NCBI RefSeq assembly: GCF_023347235.1
Contig: NZ_CP094467.1
Coordinates: forward strand, 2,790,001 to 2,854,000
Source: Faecalibacterium sp. I4-1-79
GTDB lineage: Bacteria; Bacillota; Clostridia; Oscillospirales; Ruminococcaceae
DNA: 64,000 nt
Direction: 5' to 3'
Shown here one piece after another: positions 47,383-56,272 of this stretch. Within the stretch, counting starts at the first letter, position 1. Every line of letters begins with the position of its first letter. The notes below the pieces were generated by a model. It worked only from the letters and a program-made list of their open reading frames with translations, was not told where the DNA came from and made no database searches. Both the position numbers and the translations under genes were made by a program.

Positions 47383-49154
47383 GTGCAAAGGCAAAAAACA
47401 AGCTGACCCCGCAGCAGCGCAAGGCCACCCTGAACCGGGTACTGCACAAGATCCGTCCGTACAGCGCCTTTGTGGTGTGCAGCCTGCTGGTGGCAGCGGT
47501 CAGCGTAGCCGCCCAGCTGTATATCCCCATCCTGTGCGGTGATGCCATTGATAAGATGCTGGGCAAGGGCAATGTAGACCTTGCCGGTGTGCTGCGCATT
47601 GCAGTGAGCATTCTGGTGGTGGCAGCCGTAGCCGCCCTTGCGCAGTGGCTTTTGAGCGTGTGCAACAACCGCATCACCTTCTCGGTCAGCCGTGATCTGC
47701 GCAACGAGGCGCTGCGCAAGATCCAGACCCTGCCGCTGTCCTATCTGGACAGCCACCCCTCCGGCGATATCGTCAGCCGCATGGTGGCGGATGTGGACAC
47801 CTTTGCGGACGGCCTGCTGATGGGCTTTACTCAGCTGTTCTCTGGCATCCTGACCATTTTTGGCACGTTGCTGTTCATGCTGCGGGAGAATGTGCCCATC
47901 ACGCTGGTGGTGGTGTGCATCACCCCGCTGAGCCTTGTGGTGGCGGGCTTTCTGGCAAAGCGCAGTTACGGCTACTTCCAGAGCCAGAGTACCGTTCGCG
48001 GCAGGCAGACCGCGCTGGTCAACGAGATGATCGAAGGCCAGAAGGTGGTGCAGGCCTTTGGCCACGAGGCCGAAAGCCTTGCCGCCTTTGACGAAGTGAA
48101 CGGACAGTTACAGGACGTGAGCCTGAAGGCCATCTTCTTCTCCAGCCTGACCAACCCCGCCACCCGCTTTGTGAACAACATCGTGTACGCGGGCGTAGGG
48201 CTTGTGGGTGCGCTGTACGCCGTGCGCGGCGGCATCACCATCGGCCAGCTGAGTGTCTTTTTAAGCTACGCCAACCAGTACACCAAACCCTTCAACGAGA
48301 TCTCGGGCGTGGTCACCGAGCTGCAGAACGCACTGGCCTGCGCCGCCCGGGTGTTCGAGCTGCTGGACGCCGAGGATCAGGTGCCGGAGGCTGAAAATGC
48401 CGCCGCGTTGCAGCCGGACGGCCATGTGCAGCTGCAGGACGTGTCCTTCCGCTACCTGCCCGACCGTCCGCTCATCGAAGGGCTTTCGCTGGACGTACAG
48501 CCCGGCCAGCGCATTGCCATCGTAGGCCCCACCGGCTGCGGCAAGACCACCCTGATCAACCTGCTGATGCGGTTCTATGATGTGAACGGCGGCAGCATCA
48601 AGGTGTCCGGCACCGATATCCGGGATGTGACCCGCGCCTCCCTGCGCGGCAGCTACGGCATGGTATTGCAGGACACATGGCTGCGTGCCGGTACGGTGCG
48701 GGAAAACATCGCCTACGGCAAGCCGGACGCCACCATGGACGAGGTGATCGCCGCCGCCAAGGCTGCCCACGCCCACAGCTTTATCCGCCGCCTGCCCGAT
48801 GGCTACGATACCGTCATTGCAGAGGACGGCGGCAACATCAGTCAGGGACAAAAGCAGCTGCTCTGCATCGCCCGCGTGATGCTCTGCCTGCCGCCCATGC
48901 TGATTCTGGATGAAGCCACCTCCTCCATTGATACCCGCACCGAGGTGCGCATCCAGAAGGCCTTTGCCCGCATGATGCAGGGGCGCACCAGCTTTATCGT
49001 GGCGCACCGCCTTTCCACCATCCGGGAAGCAGACGTCATCCTTGTCATGAAGGACGGCCACATCGTGGAGCAGGGCAGCCACGACCAGCTGCTGGCACAG
49101 GGCGGCTTCTACGCCAAGCTCTACAACAGCCAGTTCGAGGGCGTGCAGACCTGA
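47379..49154 (+). CDS. Heterodimeric ABC exporter subunit, catalytic site
   Basis: A 591-residue half-transporter with six membrane helices (about 25-330). Its ATPase has Walker A GPTGCGKTT, Walker B MLILDEATSSID with the catalytic Glu, and switch His in VAHRLST. The signature motif is NISQGQKQL rather than LSGGQ, complementing the degenerate partner. Together they form one competent and one incompetent ATP site, as in TM287/288 and LmrCD. Export of a drug, lipid or peptide is inferred; no substrate clue is nearby. The start overlaps the partner stop. Confidence 0.93.
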   Translation: MSAKAKNKLTPQQRKATLNRVLHKIRPYSAFVVCSLLVAAVSVAAQLYIPILCGDAIDKMLGKGNVDLAGVLRIAVSILVVAAVAALAQWLLSVCNNRITFSVSRDLRNEALRKIQTLPLSYLDSHPSGDIVSRMVADVDTFADGLLMGFTQLFSGILTIFGTLLFMLRENVPITLVVVCITPLSLVVAGFLAKRSYGYFQSQSTVRGRQTALVNEMIEGQKVVQAFGHEAESLAAFDEVNGQLQDVSLKAIFFSSLTNPATRFVNNIVYAGVGLVGALYAVRGGITIGQLSVFLSYANQYTKPFNEISGVVTELQNALACAARVFELLDAEDQVPEAENAAALQPDGHVQLQDVSFRYLPDRPLIEGLSLDVQPGQRIAIVGPTGCGKTTLINLLMRFYDVNGGSIKVSGTDIRDVTRASLRGSYGMVLQDTWLRAGTVRENIAYGKPDATMDEVIAAAKAAHAHSFIRRLPDGYDTVIAEDGGNISQGQKQLLCIARVMLCLPPMLILDEATSSIDTRTEVRIQKAFARMMQGRTSFIVAHRLSTIREADVILVMKDGHIVEQGSHDQLLAQGGFYAKLYNSQFEGVQT

Positions 49155-49224
49155 GAGTGCTGTTGTATCCTATCCAGCCTGTAATAACAAGCAGCGAAAA
49201 TTCATTTTGTTGATTAAAACAGGC

Positions 49225-49242
49225 TGAACGAGCACTCGTTCA
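49225..49242. promoter_or_regulatory. Palindrome TGAACGA-gcac-TCGTTCA, TetR-type operator-like
   Basis: A perfect 7-bp-arm palindrome lies in the AT-rich gap between the exporter and tatA. No TetR gene is adjacent. Confidence 0.45.
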
Positions 49243-49411
49243 TAAAATATTAATAATATATTAACATTCAGTACACCACTTTTCGGTATACATAGGGCAA
49301 CAAAGGCGCGCAGTGCGCCGAACCCCCGCCAAAAAGGGCAAAAACGCGCAGACCGCTATGGTGTGCGGCGGTCTTAGAAATGCCCTTGGTACAGGAAAGG
49401 AAACGTTACTT

Positions 49412-50011
49412 ATGAAAATTGGTTTTTGGGAACTTATCGTCATCGTCATCGTGGCGTTTGTGTTCATCGGCCCGGACCAGCTGCCTGTCTACGCAAAGAA
49501 GATCGGCAAGATGCTCCGCGAGCTGAAGAAATACACCGGCGCTGCTTCTGAAGAGATCCAGAAGAACGTGGTGGAGCCGCTGAATGAAATTCAGGCTCCC
49601 CTGAAAGAGGCTGTTGCCCCCCTGACCGATATCAAAAAGGATATCGACAGCAGCATGCGGGACGTGACCAAGAGCTTTACCGGCATTGGCAAGACCAGCA
49701 AAGAGGAAGCCGCCAAGAAGCTGGCTGAGACCGAGGAGGTCACCGACCTGACCGAGGACACTGTGGAGGAGCTGCCCGAGCAGCCTGCCGAAGCCCCGGC
49801 TGAAACTGCCGAGACTGCCCCGGCTGAAACTGCCGAGACTGCCCCGGCTGAAACTGCTGAAACTGTGGAGGCTCCCGCCGAAAAGCCGGAGCAGGCCGCT
49901 GCCGAGGCCGCACAGCCCGCCGCTGAGCCGGTGGCCGAACCTGTGCAGGAAGCCCCTGCCGCAGCCGAAGAGGCCGCCGAAGCCGCACCCGCTGAGGAAG
50001 CAAAGGTGTAA
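49412..50011 (+). CDS. TatA/TatB-like protein with long repetitive acidic tail
   Basis: A 199-residue Tat component. It opens with an N-terminal membrane helix (MKIGFWELIVIVIVAFVFIG) and the FxGPxxLP hinge seen as IGPDQLPVYAKKIGK, then an amphipathic helix to about residue 60. A charged linker follows, then a Pro/Ala/Glu tail (about 105-199) containing three copies of an 8-residue repeat (PAETAETA). It is about three times longer than a usual TatA and may act as a TatB-like partner. The start at 49412 follows AGGAAAGG. It is the first gene of the tat operon. Confidence 0.87.
   Translation: MKIGFWELIVIVIVAFVFIGPDQLPVYAKKIGKMLRELKKYTGAASEEIQKNVVEPLNEIQAPLKEAVAPLTDIKKDIDSSMRDVTKSFTGIGKTSKEEAAKKLAETEEVTDLTEDTVEELPEQPAEAPAETAETAPAETAETAPAETAETVEAPAEKPEQAAAEAAQPAAEPVAEPVQEAPAAAEEAAEAAPAEEAKV
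49799..49870 (+). repeat. 24-bp tandem repeat in the TatA-like tail
   Basis: About three copies of a 24-base unit (GCTGAAACTGCCGAGACTGC plus 4 bases) encode PAETAETA. In-frame copy number change would alter tail length. Confidence 0.8.
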
Positions 50012-50112
50012 GCGCCCCTACTTATTTATGGATGCACCCGCGCCCGCGGTTGCCAGATACATTCTGTAATACGCCCGCCACGCGGCGCGGCAAGAAAAAG
50101 GAGATATTTATT

Positions 50113-50310
50113 ATGCGTATTGGTACTAATGAGCTGCTGATCATTCTGGTTGTCGTTCTGCTGATCTTCGGACCCAAGAACCTGCCGAAGCTGGGCAAGA
50201 TGTTCGGTAAGACCATCAATGGCTTCAAGAAGGGCATGGAGGACGAGGACGCCGAGCAGTCCGAGGAGACCGTGAAGAAGGCTGATAAGAAGGACGAAGA
50301 CGAGGAGTAA
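50113..50310 (+). CDS. tatA: Twin-arginine translocase subunit TatA
   Basis: A 65-residue TatA of normal length. The membrane helix is MRIGTNELLIILVVVLLIFG, followed by the hinge FGPKNLPKLGKMFG and an amphipathic helix. The tail is acidic then basic (DEDAEQSEETVKK). It oligomerises to form the transport conduit for folded proteins. The start at 50113 follows AAAGGAG. It lies 2 bases before tatC. Confidence 0.93.
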   Translation: MRIGTNELLIILVVVLLIFGPKNLPKLGKMFGKTINGFKKGMEDEDAEQSEETVKKADKKDEDEE

Positions 50311-50312
50311 TT

Positions 50313-51110
50313 GTGGCTACAAACAAAAAGCGCAAAAAGAAAGCCGAAGTCATGGCAGAGGACGGCAGCATGACGCTGACCGGCCATCTGAAAGAACTGC
50401 GGAACCGGCTCATCATCTGCGCGGTGGTGTTTGTGGTGGGCGTGGTGGTCTCGCTGGCGTATGCAGACCGTCTGATCGATCTGCTTACCGCCATGGGCCG
50501 CGACTATTACCAGTTCGTGTCCATTGCCCCGCAGGAAAAACTGATGCAGTATTTCCGGGTGTCCATTCTGGCCGGTGTGGTGGTAACGGTGCCTGTGGCC
50601 TTTTACAACATCTACGCCTTTGCAAAGCCGGGTCTGAAAAAGAGCGAGAGCACCTTTTTCAAGCTGGTCATGCTGCTGGGTCTGATCCTGTTCTGCGTGG
50701 GCGTGCTGTTTGCCTATAAGCTCATGATGCCGTTCATGCTGCGGTTTCTCAGCACCGGCATCGAGGGTGCAGAGTACATCCAGACCACGACCAGTATCGA
50801 GAGCTACGTCAACCTCTGCCTGACCATGTTCATCATCTTTGGCTGTGTGTTCGAGATGCCGCTGATCACCATCATCCTTTCCAAGATGGGCATCATCAAC
50901 CCGCAGATCCTCAAGCAGGTGCGCGGCGTGGCCATCGTGGTCATCTTCTTCATCGCTGCTGTGGTCACCCCGCCGGACATCGTGTCCCAGTGCATGGTGG
51001 CTTTCCCCATGGTGCTGCTGTATTTCGTCAGCATCTTCCTGAGCGGCATCTTCTATAAGCCGCGTGATACGGATGAGGATGACGAGGAAGAAGAGGAGAG
51101 CGAGGACTGA
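50313..51110 (+). CDS. tatC: Twin-arginine translocase subunit TatC
   Basis: A 265-residue TatC with six hydrophobic segments. The N-terminal signature MTLTGHLKELRNRLIICA recognises the twin-arginine signal, and the AxxPxDxxSQ-like VVTPPDIVSQCMVAFPMVLL is present. The start is a GTG at 50313, two bases after the tatA stop, with the site GAGGAG inside the tatA end. Substrates in this window are the SBP at 13065-14384 and the phosphatase at 38111-39658. A C-terminal acidic tail (DEDDEEEEESED) is unusual. Confidence 0.95.
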   Translation: MATNKKRKKKAEVMAEDGSMTLTGHLKELRNRLIICAVVFVVGVVVSLAYADRLIDLLTAMGRDYYQFVSIAPQEKLMQYFRVSILAGVVVTVPVAFYNIYAFAKPGLKKSESTFFKLVMLLGLILFCVGVLFAYKLMMPFMLRFLSTGIEGAEYIQTTTSIESYVNLCLTMFIIFGCVFEMPLITIILSKMGIINPQILKQVRGVAIVVIFFIAAVVTPPDIVSQCMVAFPMVLLYFVSIFLSGIFYKPRDTDEDDEEEEESED

Positions 51111-51146
51111 TCCCGCTTCCGTTCCGGTTTTCATCAACTGAATCAA

Positions 51147-51174
51147 ACGCCGCTGCACAGCCGTGCAGCGGCGT
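51147..51174 (+). terminator. Terminator of the tat operon
   Basis: ACGCCGCTGCAC-agcc-GTGCAGCGGCGT is a perfect 12-bp stem followed by TTCTTG. Confidence 0.75.
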
Positions 51175-51199
51175 TTCTTGTTGACACGGAAACAAAAAA

Positions 51200-51225
51200 G
51201 CTGCCGCACAGCTTTGTGCAGCAGC
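51200..51225 (-). terminator. Terminator of glgP
   Basis: GCTGCTGCACAAagctgTGCGGCAGC reads on the minus strand and is followed by TTTTTTG. Confidence 0.7.
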
Positions 51226-51264
51226 CTATGAGAAAATAAAAGAGAAACGCAGGCTCAAAAACGA

Positions 51265-53526
51265 TTATTTGCCCAGATGCCAGATATCGCGGTCATACTC
51301 GGCAATGGTGCGGTCAGAGGAGAACATGCCCGCCTTGGCAATGTTCACAAGGCACTTACGCCGCCAGCCCATGGGGTCGCAGGCGTAATCGCTGAGTGCC
51401 TGTCCCTTGCGCACGACGTAGGCGTTGAAGTCCGGCAGGGTCTGGAACCAGTCCTTGTGGATCAGCTCGTCATGCAGGCGGGTCAGGTTTTCGGCATGAC
51501 CGGCGGCCAGCATCTCCGGCCCAGTGAGAAAGCTGATGGCGCGGCGGATGTTGGCATCGCCCTCCACCCACTGGGCGGGGTCGTAATCGCCCACGGCGTA
51601 GCGGTGGATGACCTGATCGGAGGTCTGGCCGAAGATATAGATGTTCTCTTCCCCCACCTGCTGGCTGATCTCCACGTTGGCACCGTCCATGGTGCCCAGC
51701 GTCAGCGCACCGTTCAGCATAAACTTCATGTTGCCGGTGCCGGAGGCCTCCTTGGAGGCAAGGCTGATCTGCTCGGACAGGTCGCAGGCCGGGATCAGCT
51801 TTTCGGCGGCGGTGACGTTGTAGTTTTCCACGAACACCACCTGCAGCCACTTGGACACCTCCGGGTCTGCGGCAATGACCTTGGAGAGGGTCAGCAGCGC
51901 ATGGATGATGTCTTTTGCAATGGTGTAGGCGGGAGCGGCTTTGGCGCCGAAAATGCTCACCAGCGGCGCGGCGGGCAGATGTCCTGCCTTGATCTCGTAG
52001 TACTGGTGGATGAGGTACAGCAGGTTGAGCTGCTGGCGCTTATACTCATGCAGGCGCTTGGACTGGATATCGAACACGGCATCGGTGCTCACGGTCACCT
52101 TCTGGGTGTGCAGCAGCCAGTCTGCCAGTGCCTCCTTGTTGGCCTTTTTCACGGCGGTCAGCTCGTTCAGCACCGTCTCGTCGTCGGCAAAGGCCAGCAG
52201 TTTTTCCAGTTCGGCGGCATCCTTGCGGAAACCGGAGCCGATGTGCTTTTCCAGCGTGGCAGTCAGGCGCGGGTCACATTCCAGCAGCCAGCGGCGGAAG
52301 GTGATACCGTTGGTCTTGTTGTTGAACTTTTCCGGGTACAGCTCGTAGAAGCCGTGCAGCTCAGAGTTTTTCAAAATCTCGGTGTGCAGTGCCGCCACGC
52401 CGTTGGTGGAATGGGTAAAGTGGATGTCCATGTGTGCCATGTGCACCCGGTCGTCCTTATCAATGATGGCAAGGCTCTCGTCCTCGGTGCGGGTGCGTGC
52501 CAGCGCATCCAGCTTTTCGATGATGGGCATCAGCTGCGGCACCACGGCATCCAGATAGGCGCGCGGCCACTTTTCCAGTGCTTCGGCCAGAATGGTGTGG
52601 TTGGTGTAGGCGCAGGTCTTGGTGACGATCTCCACAGCCTCCTCAAATTCGATGCCGCGCTCGCCCAGCAGACGGATGAGCTCCGGGATGACCATGCTGG
52701 GATGGGTGTCGTTGATCTGGATGGCGGCGTAGTCTGCCAGATCATGGAAGTTGCAGCCCCGGGCGGCGCACTCGGCCAGAATGAGCTGTGCACCGGCAGA
52801 AACCATCAGGTACTGCTGGTACACTCGCAGACGGCGGCCGGCCTCGTCGGAATCATCCGGGTAGAGGAAGAGGGTCAGGTTCTTATCAATAGCGGTCTTG
52901 TCGAAGGCAATGCCGTCATGGACGATGCTCTCATCAATGGTATCAAGGTCGAACAGGTTCAGGGTGTTGGTGCGTCCCTCGTAGCCGGTAACGGCCAGCT
53001 TGTACAGCCGGGCGGTGTACTCCTTGCCCGCCAATTCCACCGGGTAGGTGGTGTCGGTCTTTTCCGCCCAGCTGTGGGCAGTCAGCCACGGGTCGGGCTT
53101 TTCGTTCTGCACACCGTCCTCAAAGGACTGATGGAACAGACCGAAGTGGTACCGCAGACCCACGCCGTCGCCGGGCAGGTTGAGCGTTGCCAGAGAGTCG
53201 AGGAAACAGGCAGCCAGACGCCCCAAGCCGCCGTTGCCCAGAGAAGGCTCCGGCTCTACCTCTTCAATATCGGAAAGGCGCTTTCCCGCAGCAGCCAGTG
53301 CAGACCGGGCTTCATCGTACAGCCCCAGATTGATGAGGTTGTTGGACAGCAGCTTGCCGATAAGAAATTCGGCGCTGATATAGTACAGCTTGCGCCCGGT
53401 GACCGGCTGCACGCGGTCAGCGCTCTTCTGCCGCACCAGTTCCAGCAGTGCCAGATACAGCTCCTGATCGGTGCAGTCTGCCAGCAGCTTGCCGGTGATA
53501 CTCTGTAACGTTTCGGTAAAGCTCAT
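51265..53526 (-). CDS. glgP: Glycogen/starch phosphorylase
   Basis: A 753-residue GT35 enzyme. It phosphorolyses alpha-1,4-glucan ends to glucose-1-phosphate. The pyridoxal-phosphate Lys is in [21 protein letters not shown]-terminal motifs include [14 protein letters not shown] and [20 protein letters not shown]; the substrate-site [17 protein letters not shown] is present. It is a little shorter than the 800-residue enzymes because of a trimmed N terminus, as in many Firmicutes. It stands alone and faces an AraC regulator gene across a repeat element. Ribosome binding site: AAAGGAGG. Confidence 0.95.
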   Translation of the reverse strand: MSFTETLQSITGKLLADCTDQELYLALLELVRQKSADRVQPVTGRKLYYISAEFLIGKLLSNNLINLGLYDEARSALAAAGKRLSDIEEVEPEPSLGNGGLGRLAACFLDSLATLNLPGDGVGLRYHFGLFHQSFEDGVQNEKPDPWLTAHSWAEKTDTTYPVELAGKEYTARLYKLAVTGYEGRTNTLNLFDLDTIDESIVHDGIAFDKTAIDKNLTLFLYPDDSDEAGRRLRVYQQYLMVSAGAQLILAECAARGCNFHDLADYAAIQINDTHPSMVIPELIRLLGERGIEFEEAVEIVTKTCAYTNHTILAEALEKWPRAYLDAVVPQLMPIIEKLDALARTRTEDESLAIIDKDDRVHMAHMDIHFTHSTNGVAALHTEILKNSELHGFYELYPEKFNNKTNGITFRRWLLECDPRLTATLEKHIGSGFRKDAAELEKLLAFADDETVLNELTAVKKANKEALADWLLHTQKVTVSTDAVFDIQSKRLHEYKRQQLNLLYLIHQYYEIKAGHLPAAPLVSIFGAKAAPAYTIAKDIIHALLTLSKVIAADPEVSKWLQVVFVENYNVTAAEKLIPACDLSEQISLASKEASGTGNMKFMLNGALTLGTMDGANVEISQQVGEENIYIFGQTSDQVIHRYAVGDYDPAQWVEGDANIRRAISFLTGPEMLAAGHAENLTRLHDELIHKDWFQTLPDFNAYVVRKGQALSDYACDPMGWRRKCLVNIAKAGMFSSDRTIAEYDRDIWHLGK

Positions 53527-53547
53527 AAAAGCATCCTCCTTTGTCAG

Positions 53548-53600
53548 GGTGCATCTGAAAAGTCGAAAATTCAGTCTATTTCTTTGTTTTCAGATACACC
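53548..53600. mobile_element. 53-bp palindromic repeat, short form of the 45369 element
   Basis: The ends GGTGCATCTGAAAA and TTTTCAGATACACC match the long copy. In reverse orientation it aligns with that copy except for a clean absence of its 107-bp block at AGAAA. It lies in the divergent glgP-araC gap. Confidence 0.7.
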
Positions 53601-53712
53601 TTACGGAAAACAGGTTTGACATCTGTACTTCAAGATATACCACATAGAACGTTCAAAATCTTGCCTAAATAGTGCAAACTATGGTACAATCCTATCATCA
53701 GGGGGTGAGACG

Positions 53713-54570
53713 ATGCAAAATCAGGCTTCTTTGCAGGAGACAAAACAGCACGGTGCAGTGCGGTTTCCGTTTAATTTGTACCCCTGCACCATTCCGGGGG
53801 ATTTTCAGCAGGTAGCACTCCACTGGCACGAGAGCATGGAGCTGGTCTTTGTCAAGCAGGGCATGGGGCTGGTACAGGTGGGCGCTGTGACCTACCCGGC
53901 CTACCGGGGGGACATCTTTATTTTTGCCCCGGGCACGCTCCACGCGCTGCGGCAGGCAGAGGGGCAGCGCATGGAATACGAAAATATCATCTTTGAGCCG
54001 GAGCTTCTGGGCGGCGCAGAGGATCTTTGCGCCGAGAAATATCTGCTGCCGCTGCAAAGCGGGCGGCTTTCGCTGCCGGTGCGGCTGACCCCGAACGATT
54101 TGTGCTATCTGCAAGCCGCCGCCTGCCTGCGGGAGCTGGAGGATGCCAACCGCGCCAAGCGCCCCGGCTACGAGCTGCTGGTAAAAGGGGCGCTGCTGCG
54201 CTTTCTTGCCCTGCTCATTGCACAGGGCAGGCAGTGTCTCCCCACCGAAACCGCCGACACCCAGCGGCTGAAAACCGTGCTGCAGTGGCTTTCGGCCCAT
54301 TATGCCGAGCCGCTCCGGGTAGCCGATGCCGCCGGGGTCTGCTCCTTCAGTGCCAGCCACTTTATGCGCTGGTTCCGGCAGATGACCGGACAGAGCTTTG
54401 TCGCCTTTCTGAACGAGTACCGGCTGAACACCGCAGCCGAAGCGCTGCAAACCACCGATGAGACCGTGCTGACCATCGCCTCCCGGTGCGGGTTTGAAAA
54501 CCTTTCCTATTTCAACCGGGCGTTCAAGGCGCATTTCGGCATGACCCCTCGGGATTACCGGAAAAAATAA
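53713..54570 (+). CDS. AraC family regulator with cupin domain
   Basis: A 285-residue regulator. The N-terminal cupin-like sensor domain (about 15-150, HWHESMELVFVKQGMGLVQV, FIFAPGTLHALRQ) precedes a C-terminal AraC pair of helix-turn-helix units (about 190-285, ADAAGVCSFSASHFMRWFRQ, RCGFENLSYFNRAFKAHFGM). Typical ligands are sugars. It is divergent from glgP, so control of glycogen breakdown is possible. The start follows AGGGGGTG. Confidence 0.9.
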   Translation: MQNQASLQETKQHGAVRFPFNLYPCTIPGDFQQVALHWHESMELVFVKQGMGLVQVGAVTYPAYRGDIFIFAPGTLHALRQAEGQRMEYENIIFEPELLGGAEDLCAEKYLLPLQSGRLSLPVRLTPNDLCYLQAAACLRELEDANRAKRPGYELLVKGALLRFLALLIAQGRQCLPTETADTQRLKTVLQWLSAHYAEPLRVADAAGVCSFSASHFMRWFRQMTGQSFVAFLNEYRLNTAAEALQTTDETVLTIASRCGFENLSYFNRAFKAHFGMTPRDYRKK

Positions 54571-54636
54571 GCCAAGCGCTTGACAGCTGTGGCTGTATGG
54601 CGTATGATGTGGGCAGCGGCTTTTCCCGGAGTGAAA

Positions 54637-54654
54637 AGTTAGTTAATTCTAACT
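54637..54654. promoter_or_regulatory. AGTTAG-ttaatt-CTAACT palindrome, possible metal-regulator operator
   Basis: A perfect 6-bp-arm palindrome lies just upstream of the HMA gene. The TTAG/CTAA pattern is reminiscent of DtxR/Fur-type sites, but no regulator gene is adjacent. Confidence 0.4.
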
Positions 54655-54691
54655 ATTATTTTATAAGATATTTCTGAAGGAAGGTATAATC

Positions 54692-54949
54692 ATGATCCAG
54701 ACGACCGTAGAAGTAGGCGGCATGGCGTGTTCCATGTGCGAAGCCCATATCAATGACGCCGTGCGCAGTGCGTTTCCTGTGGATAAAGTTTCGTCCTCTC
54801 ATGCCAAGGGCAAGACCGTGATCCTTTCCAAGGAGCCGCTGGACGAAAACGCGCTCCGCGCCGCCATTGAAGCCACCGGATACCATGTGGGCACCATCCA
54901 CAGTGCACCGTATGAAAAGAAGGGGCTGTTCTCCTTTTTCAAAAAGTAA
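54692..54949 (+). CDS. Heavy-metal-associated (HMA) domain protein
   Basis: An 85-residue single HMA domain. The metal-binding motif is GGMACSMCEAH (Cys13 and Cys16), followed by the ferredoxin-like alpha/beta fold and a conserved ATGYHVGTIHS end. It resembles a copper chaperone CopZ, but the C terminus adds a basic, aromatic tail (GLFSFFKK) that could touch the membrane. No copper ATPase gene is adjacent. The ATG follows AAGGAAGG. A palindrome upstream may control it. Confidence 0.88.
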   Translation: MIQTTVEVGGMACSMCEAHINDAVRSAFPVDKVSSSHAKGKTVILSKEPLDENALRAAIEATGYHVGTIHSAPYEKKGLFSFFKK

Positions 54950-54972
54950 GCACTGTCCCCCACCGCTGCTAG

Positions 54973-55038
54973 CTGACTGCAGAGGTACTGCTGTACATCA
55001 TTCTGCCGCAGGCCCACCGCAACATCATCCCGCAGCTG
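54973..55038 (+). pseudogene. Possible relic of an amino-acid ABC permease
   Basis: A 22-codon stretch reads LTAEVLLYIILPQAHRNIIP, close to the EAA-loop motif of glutamine/histidine-type permeases (YVILPQAFRN). No start, stop or membrane segments remain. It may be a gene fragment or coincidence. Confidence 0.35.
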
Positions 55039-55137
55039 CATCGTCCGCTCTATGCAGGCGCGGCAGAAGAAGGCCGCATAAAACTGATTGCTACCAACCA
55101 TTCTTCTTTTCACCTCTTTTTTATTTTTCCCCACAGA

Positions 55138-55178
55138 GAAACACCCCCGGCAGCCGTTGCGGTTGCCGGGGGTGTTTC
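55138..55178. terminator. Terminator downstream of lrgB
   Basis: ACACCCCCGGCA and TGCCGGGGGTGT form a perfect 12-bp stem with GAAA/TTTC flanks; usable for the minus-strand lrgAB transcript. Confidence 0.75.
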
Positions 55179-55203
55179 TGTATCTTTAGATTTGCACTCG
55201 GTT

Positions 55204-55911
55204 TTAGTGGACAAAGCCCACAAACACCGGGCAGAGCACGGCGGTCAGCACACCGGCTACGGCAATGGAAAGGCCGCTCATGGCACCTTCCACATCACCC
55301 ATCTGCAGCGCCTTGCTGGTGCCCACGGCATGGGCTGCCGTGCCGATGCCCACGCCCTTGGCGATGGGGTCGGTGATGTGGAACAGCTTGCACACGGTCT
55401 CGGCCAGCAGTGCGCCCACGATGCCGGTGACGATGACGATCGCACCGGTCAGGGCGGCAATGCCGCCCAGCTCAGCTGCCACGTCCATGCTGATGGCGGT
55501 GGTCACGGACTTCGGCAGCAGAGTAACGTACTGCTCCTTGGTCAGGTCCATCGCCAGCGCCAGCGCAAAGGCGCTGCCCAGACTGACCAGCGTGCCCACC
55601 GAGATGCCTGCAATGATGGCGGGCGCGTTCTCCTTGAGCAGATCCAGCTTTTCATACAGCGGGACGGCCAGCGCCACCGTGGCGGGCAGCAGCAGGTAGC
55701 TTACCGGCGCGGCGCTGGTTTTGTAGTCCCCGTAGGGGATATTGCACACCGACAGAAAAATGATGACAAAAATACTGCCCAGCAGCAGCGGGTTAAAGAT
55801 GGCCTTGCCGGTCACCCGGTTGATAAGCACACCCAGCCCAAAGGCTGCCAGCGTAAGCAGCACGCCCCATGCCACAGAGCCGGTCAGAAAGTCGTTCAGC
55901 AGCTCAGTCAT
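55204..55911 (-). CDS. lrgB: LrgB/CidB family membrane protein
   Basis: A 235-residue membrane protein with several hydrophobic segments. The family signature SVTTAISMDVAAELGG and GIGTAAHAVGTSKALQMG is clear. LrgB/CidB works with a small LrgA/CidA partner in control of murein hydrolase activity, holin-like transport or pyruvate handling. It overlaps the lrgA gene by 8 bases. The start follows GAGGAGG. Confidence 0.93.
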   Translation of the reverse strand: MTELLNDFLTGSVAWGVLLTLAAFGLGVLINRVTGKAIFNPLLLGSIFVIIFLSVCNIPYGDYKTSAAPVSYLLLPATVALAVPLYEKLDLLKENAPAIIAGISVGTLVSLGSAFALALAMDLTKEQYVTLLPKSVTTAISMDVAAELGGIAALTGAIVIVTGIVGALLAETVCKLFHITDPIAKGVGIGTAAHAVGTSKALQMGDVEGAMSGLSIAVAGVLTAVLCPVFVGFVH

Positions 55912-56272
55912 GGTCGGCCTCCTCCTTTTTATTGCGGGCAGTCAGCGCCTGCGTGGTGCGGCCTGCGGCCGCCATTACCAGCACCGTCACCGGCAGAATG
56001 GCGATCAGGATGGGCAGCAGCAGCTGTCCCATCTCTGCCCACAGCTCCATGATGCCCGCAGCGGCGGGCACGAACAGCAGCGGAAAAATACCGGTCAGGT
56101 AGGTGCCGGTCTCCTTGACCTGCTCCAGCTTTACAACACCGGCGGTCAAAGCTGCCAGCAGCAGCACCAGACCGTACACACTGGCAGGCACCGGCAGCGG
56201 CAGCACCGCGTGCAGCACCTCACCCAGAAAACAAAACGCGAGAATGCGCCCGAACTGAAAAATATACTTCGT
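55904..56272 (-). CDS. lrgA: LrgA/CidA holin-like protein with non-standard start (ACG)
   Basis: A holin-like membrane protein of about 122 residues. The core shows FCFLGEVLHAVLPLPVPASV, VYGLVLLLAALTAG and GIFPLLFVPAAAGIME. Homologues begin MKY-xxQFGxIL; here the codon where ATG is expected is ACG (56272-56270), directly after a good site (AGGGGAG, 7 bases away), and no ATG, GTG or TTG lies between it and an upstream stop. The first ordinary start is a GTG at 56218, which would remove the first part of the first membrane segment. Either ACG initiation, a mutation or a sequencing error must be invoked. Confidence 0.75.
   Translation of the reverse strand, partial: TKYIFQFGRILAFCFLGEVLHAVLPLPVPASVYGLVLLLAALTAGVVKLEQVKETGTYLTGIFPLLFVPAAAGIMELWAEMGQLLLPILIAILPVTVLVMAAAGRTTQALTARNKKEEADHD

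Noticed and set aside
49799-49870. Possible CRISPR-like array
   Set aside because: The units are tandem without spacers and encode a protein repeat.
51277-53508. 743-residue plus-strand frame opposite glgP
   Set aside because: It is the antisense shadow of a clear glycogen phosphorylase; its sequence is low-complexity Gly/His/Val-rich with no family.
53713-54570. AraC regulator as glgP-specific
   Set aside because: Divergent position is suggestive but no shared operator could be identified, so no regulatory claim is made.
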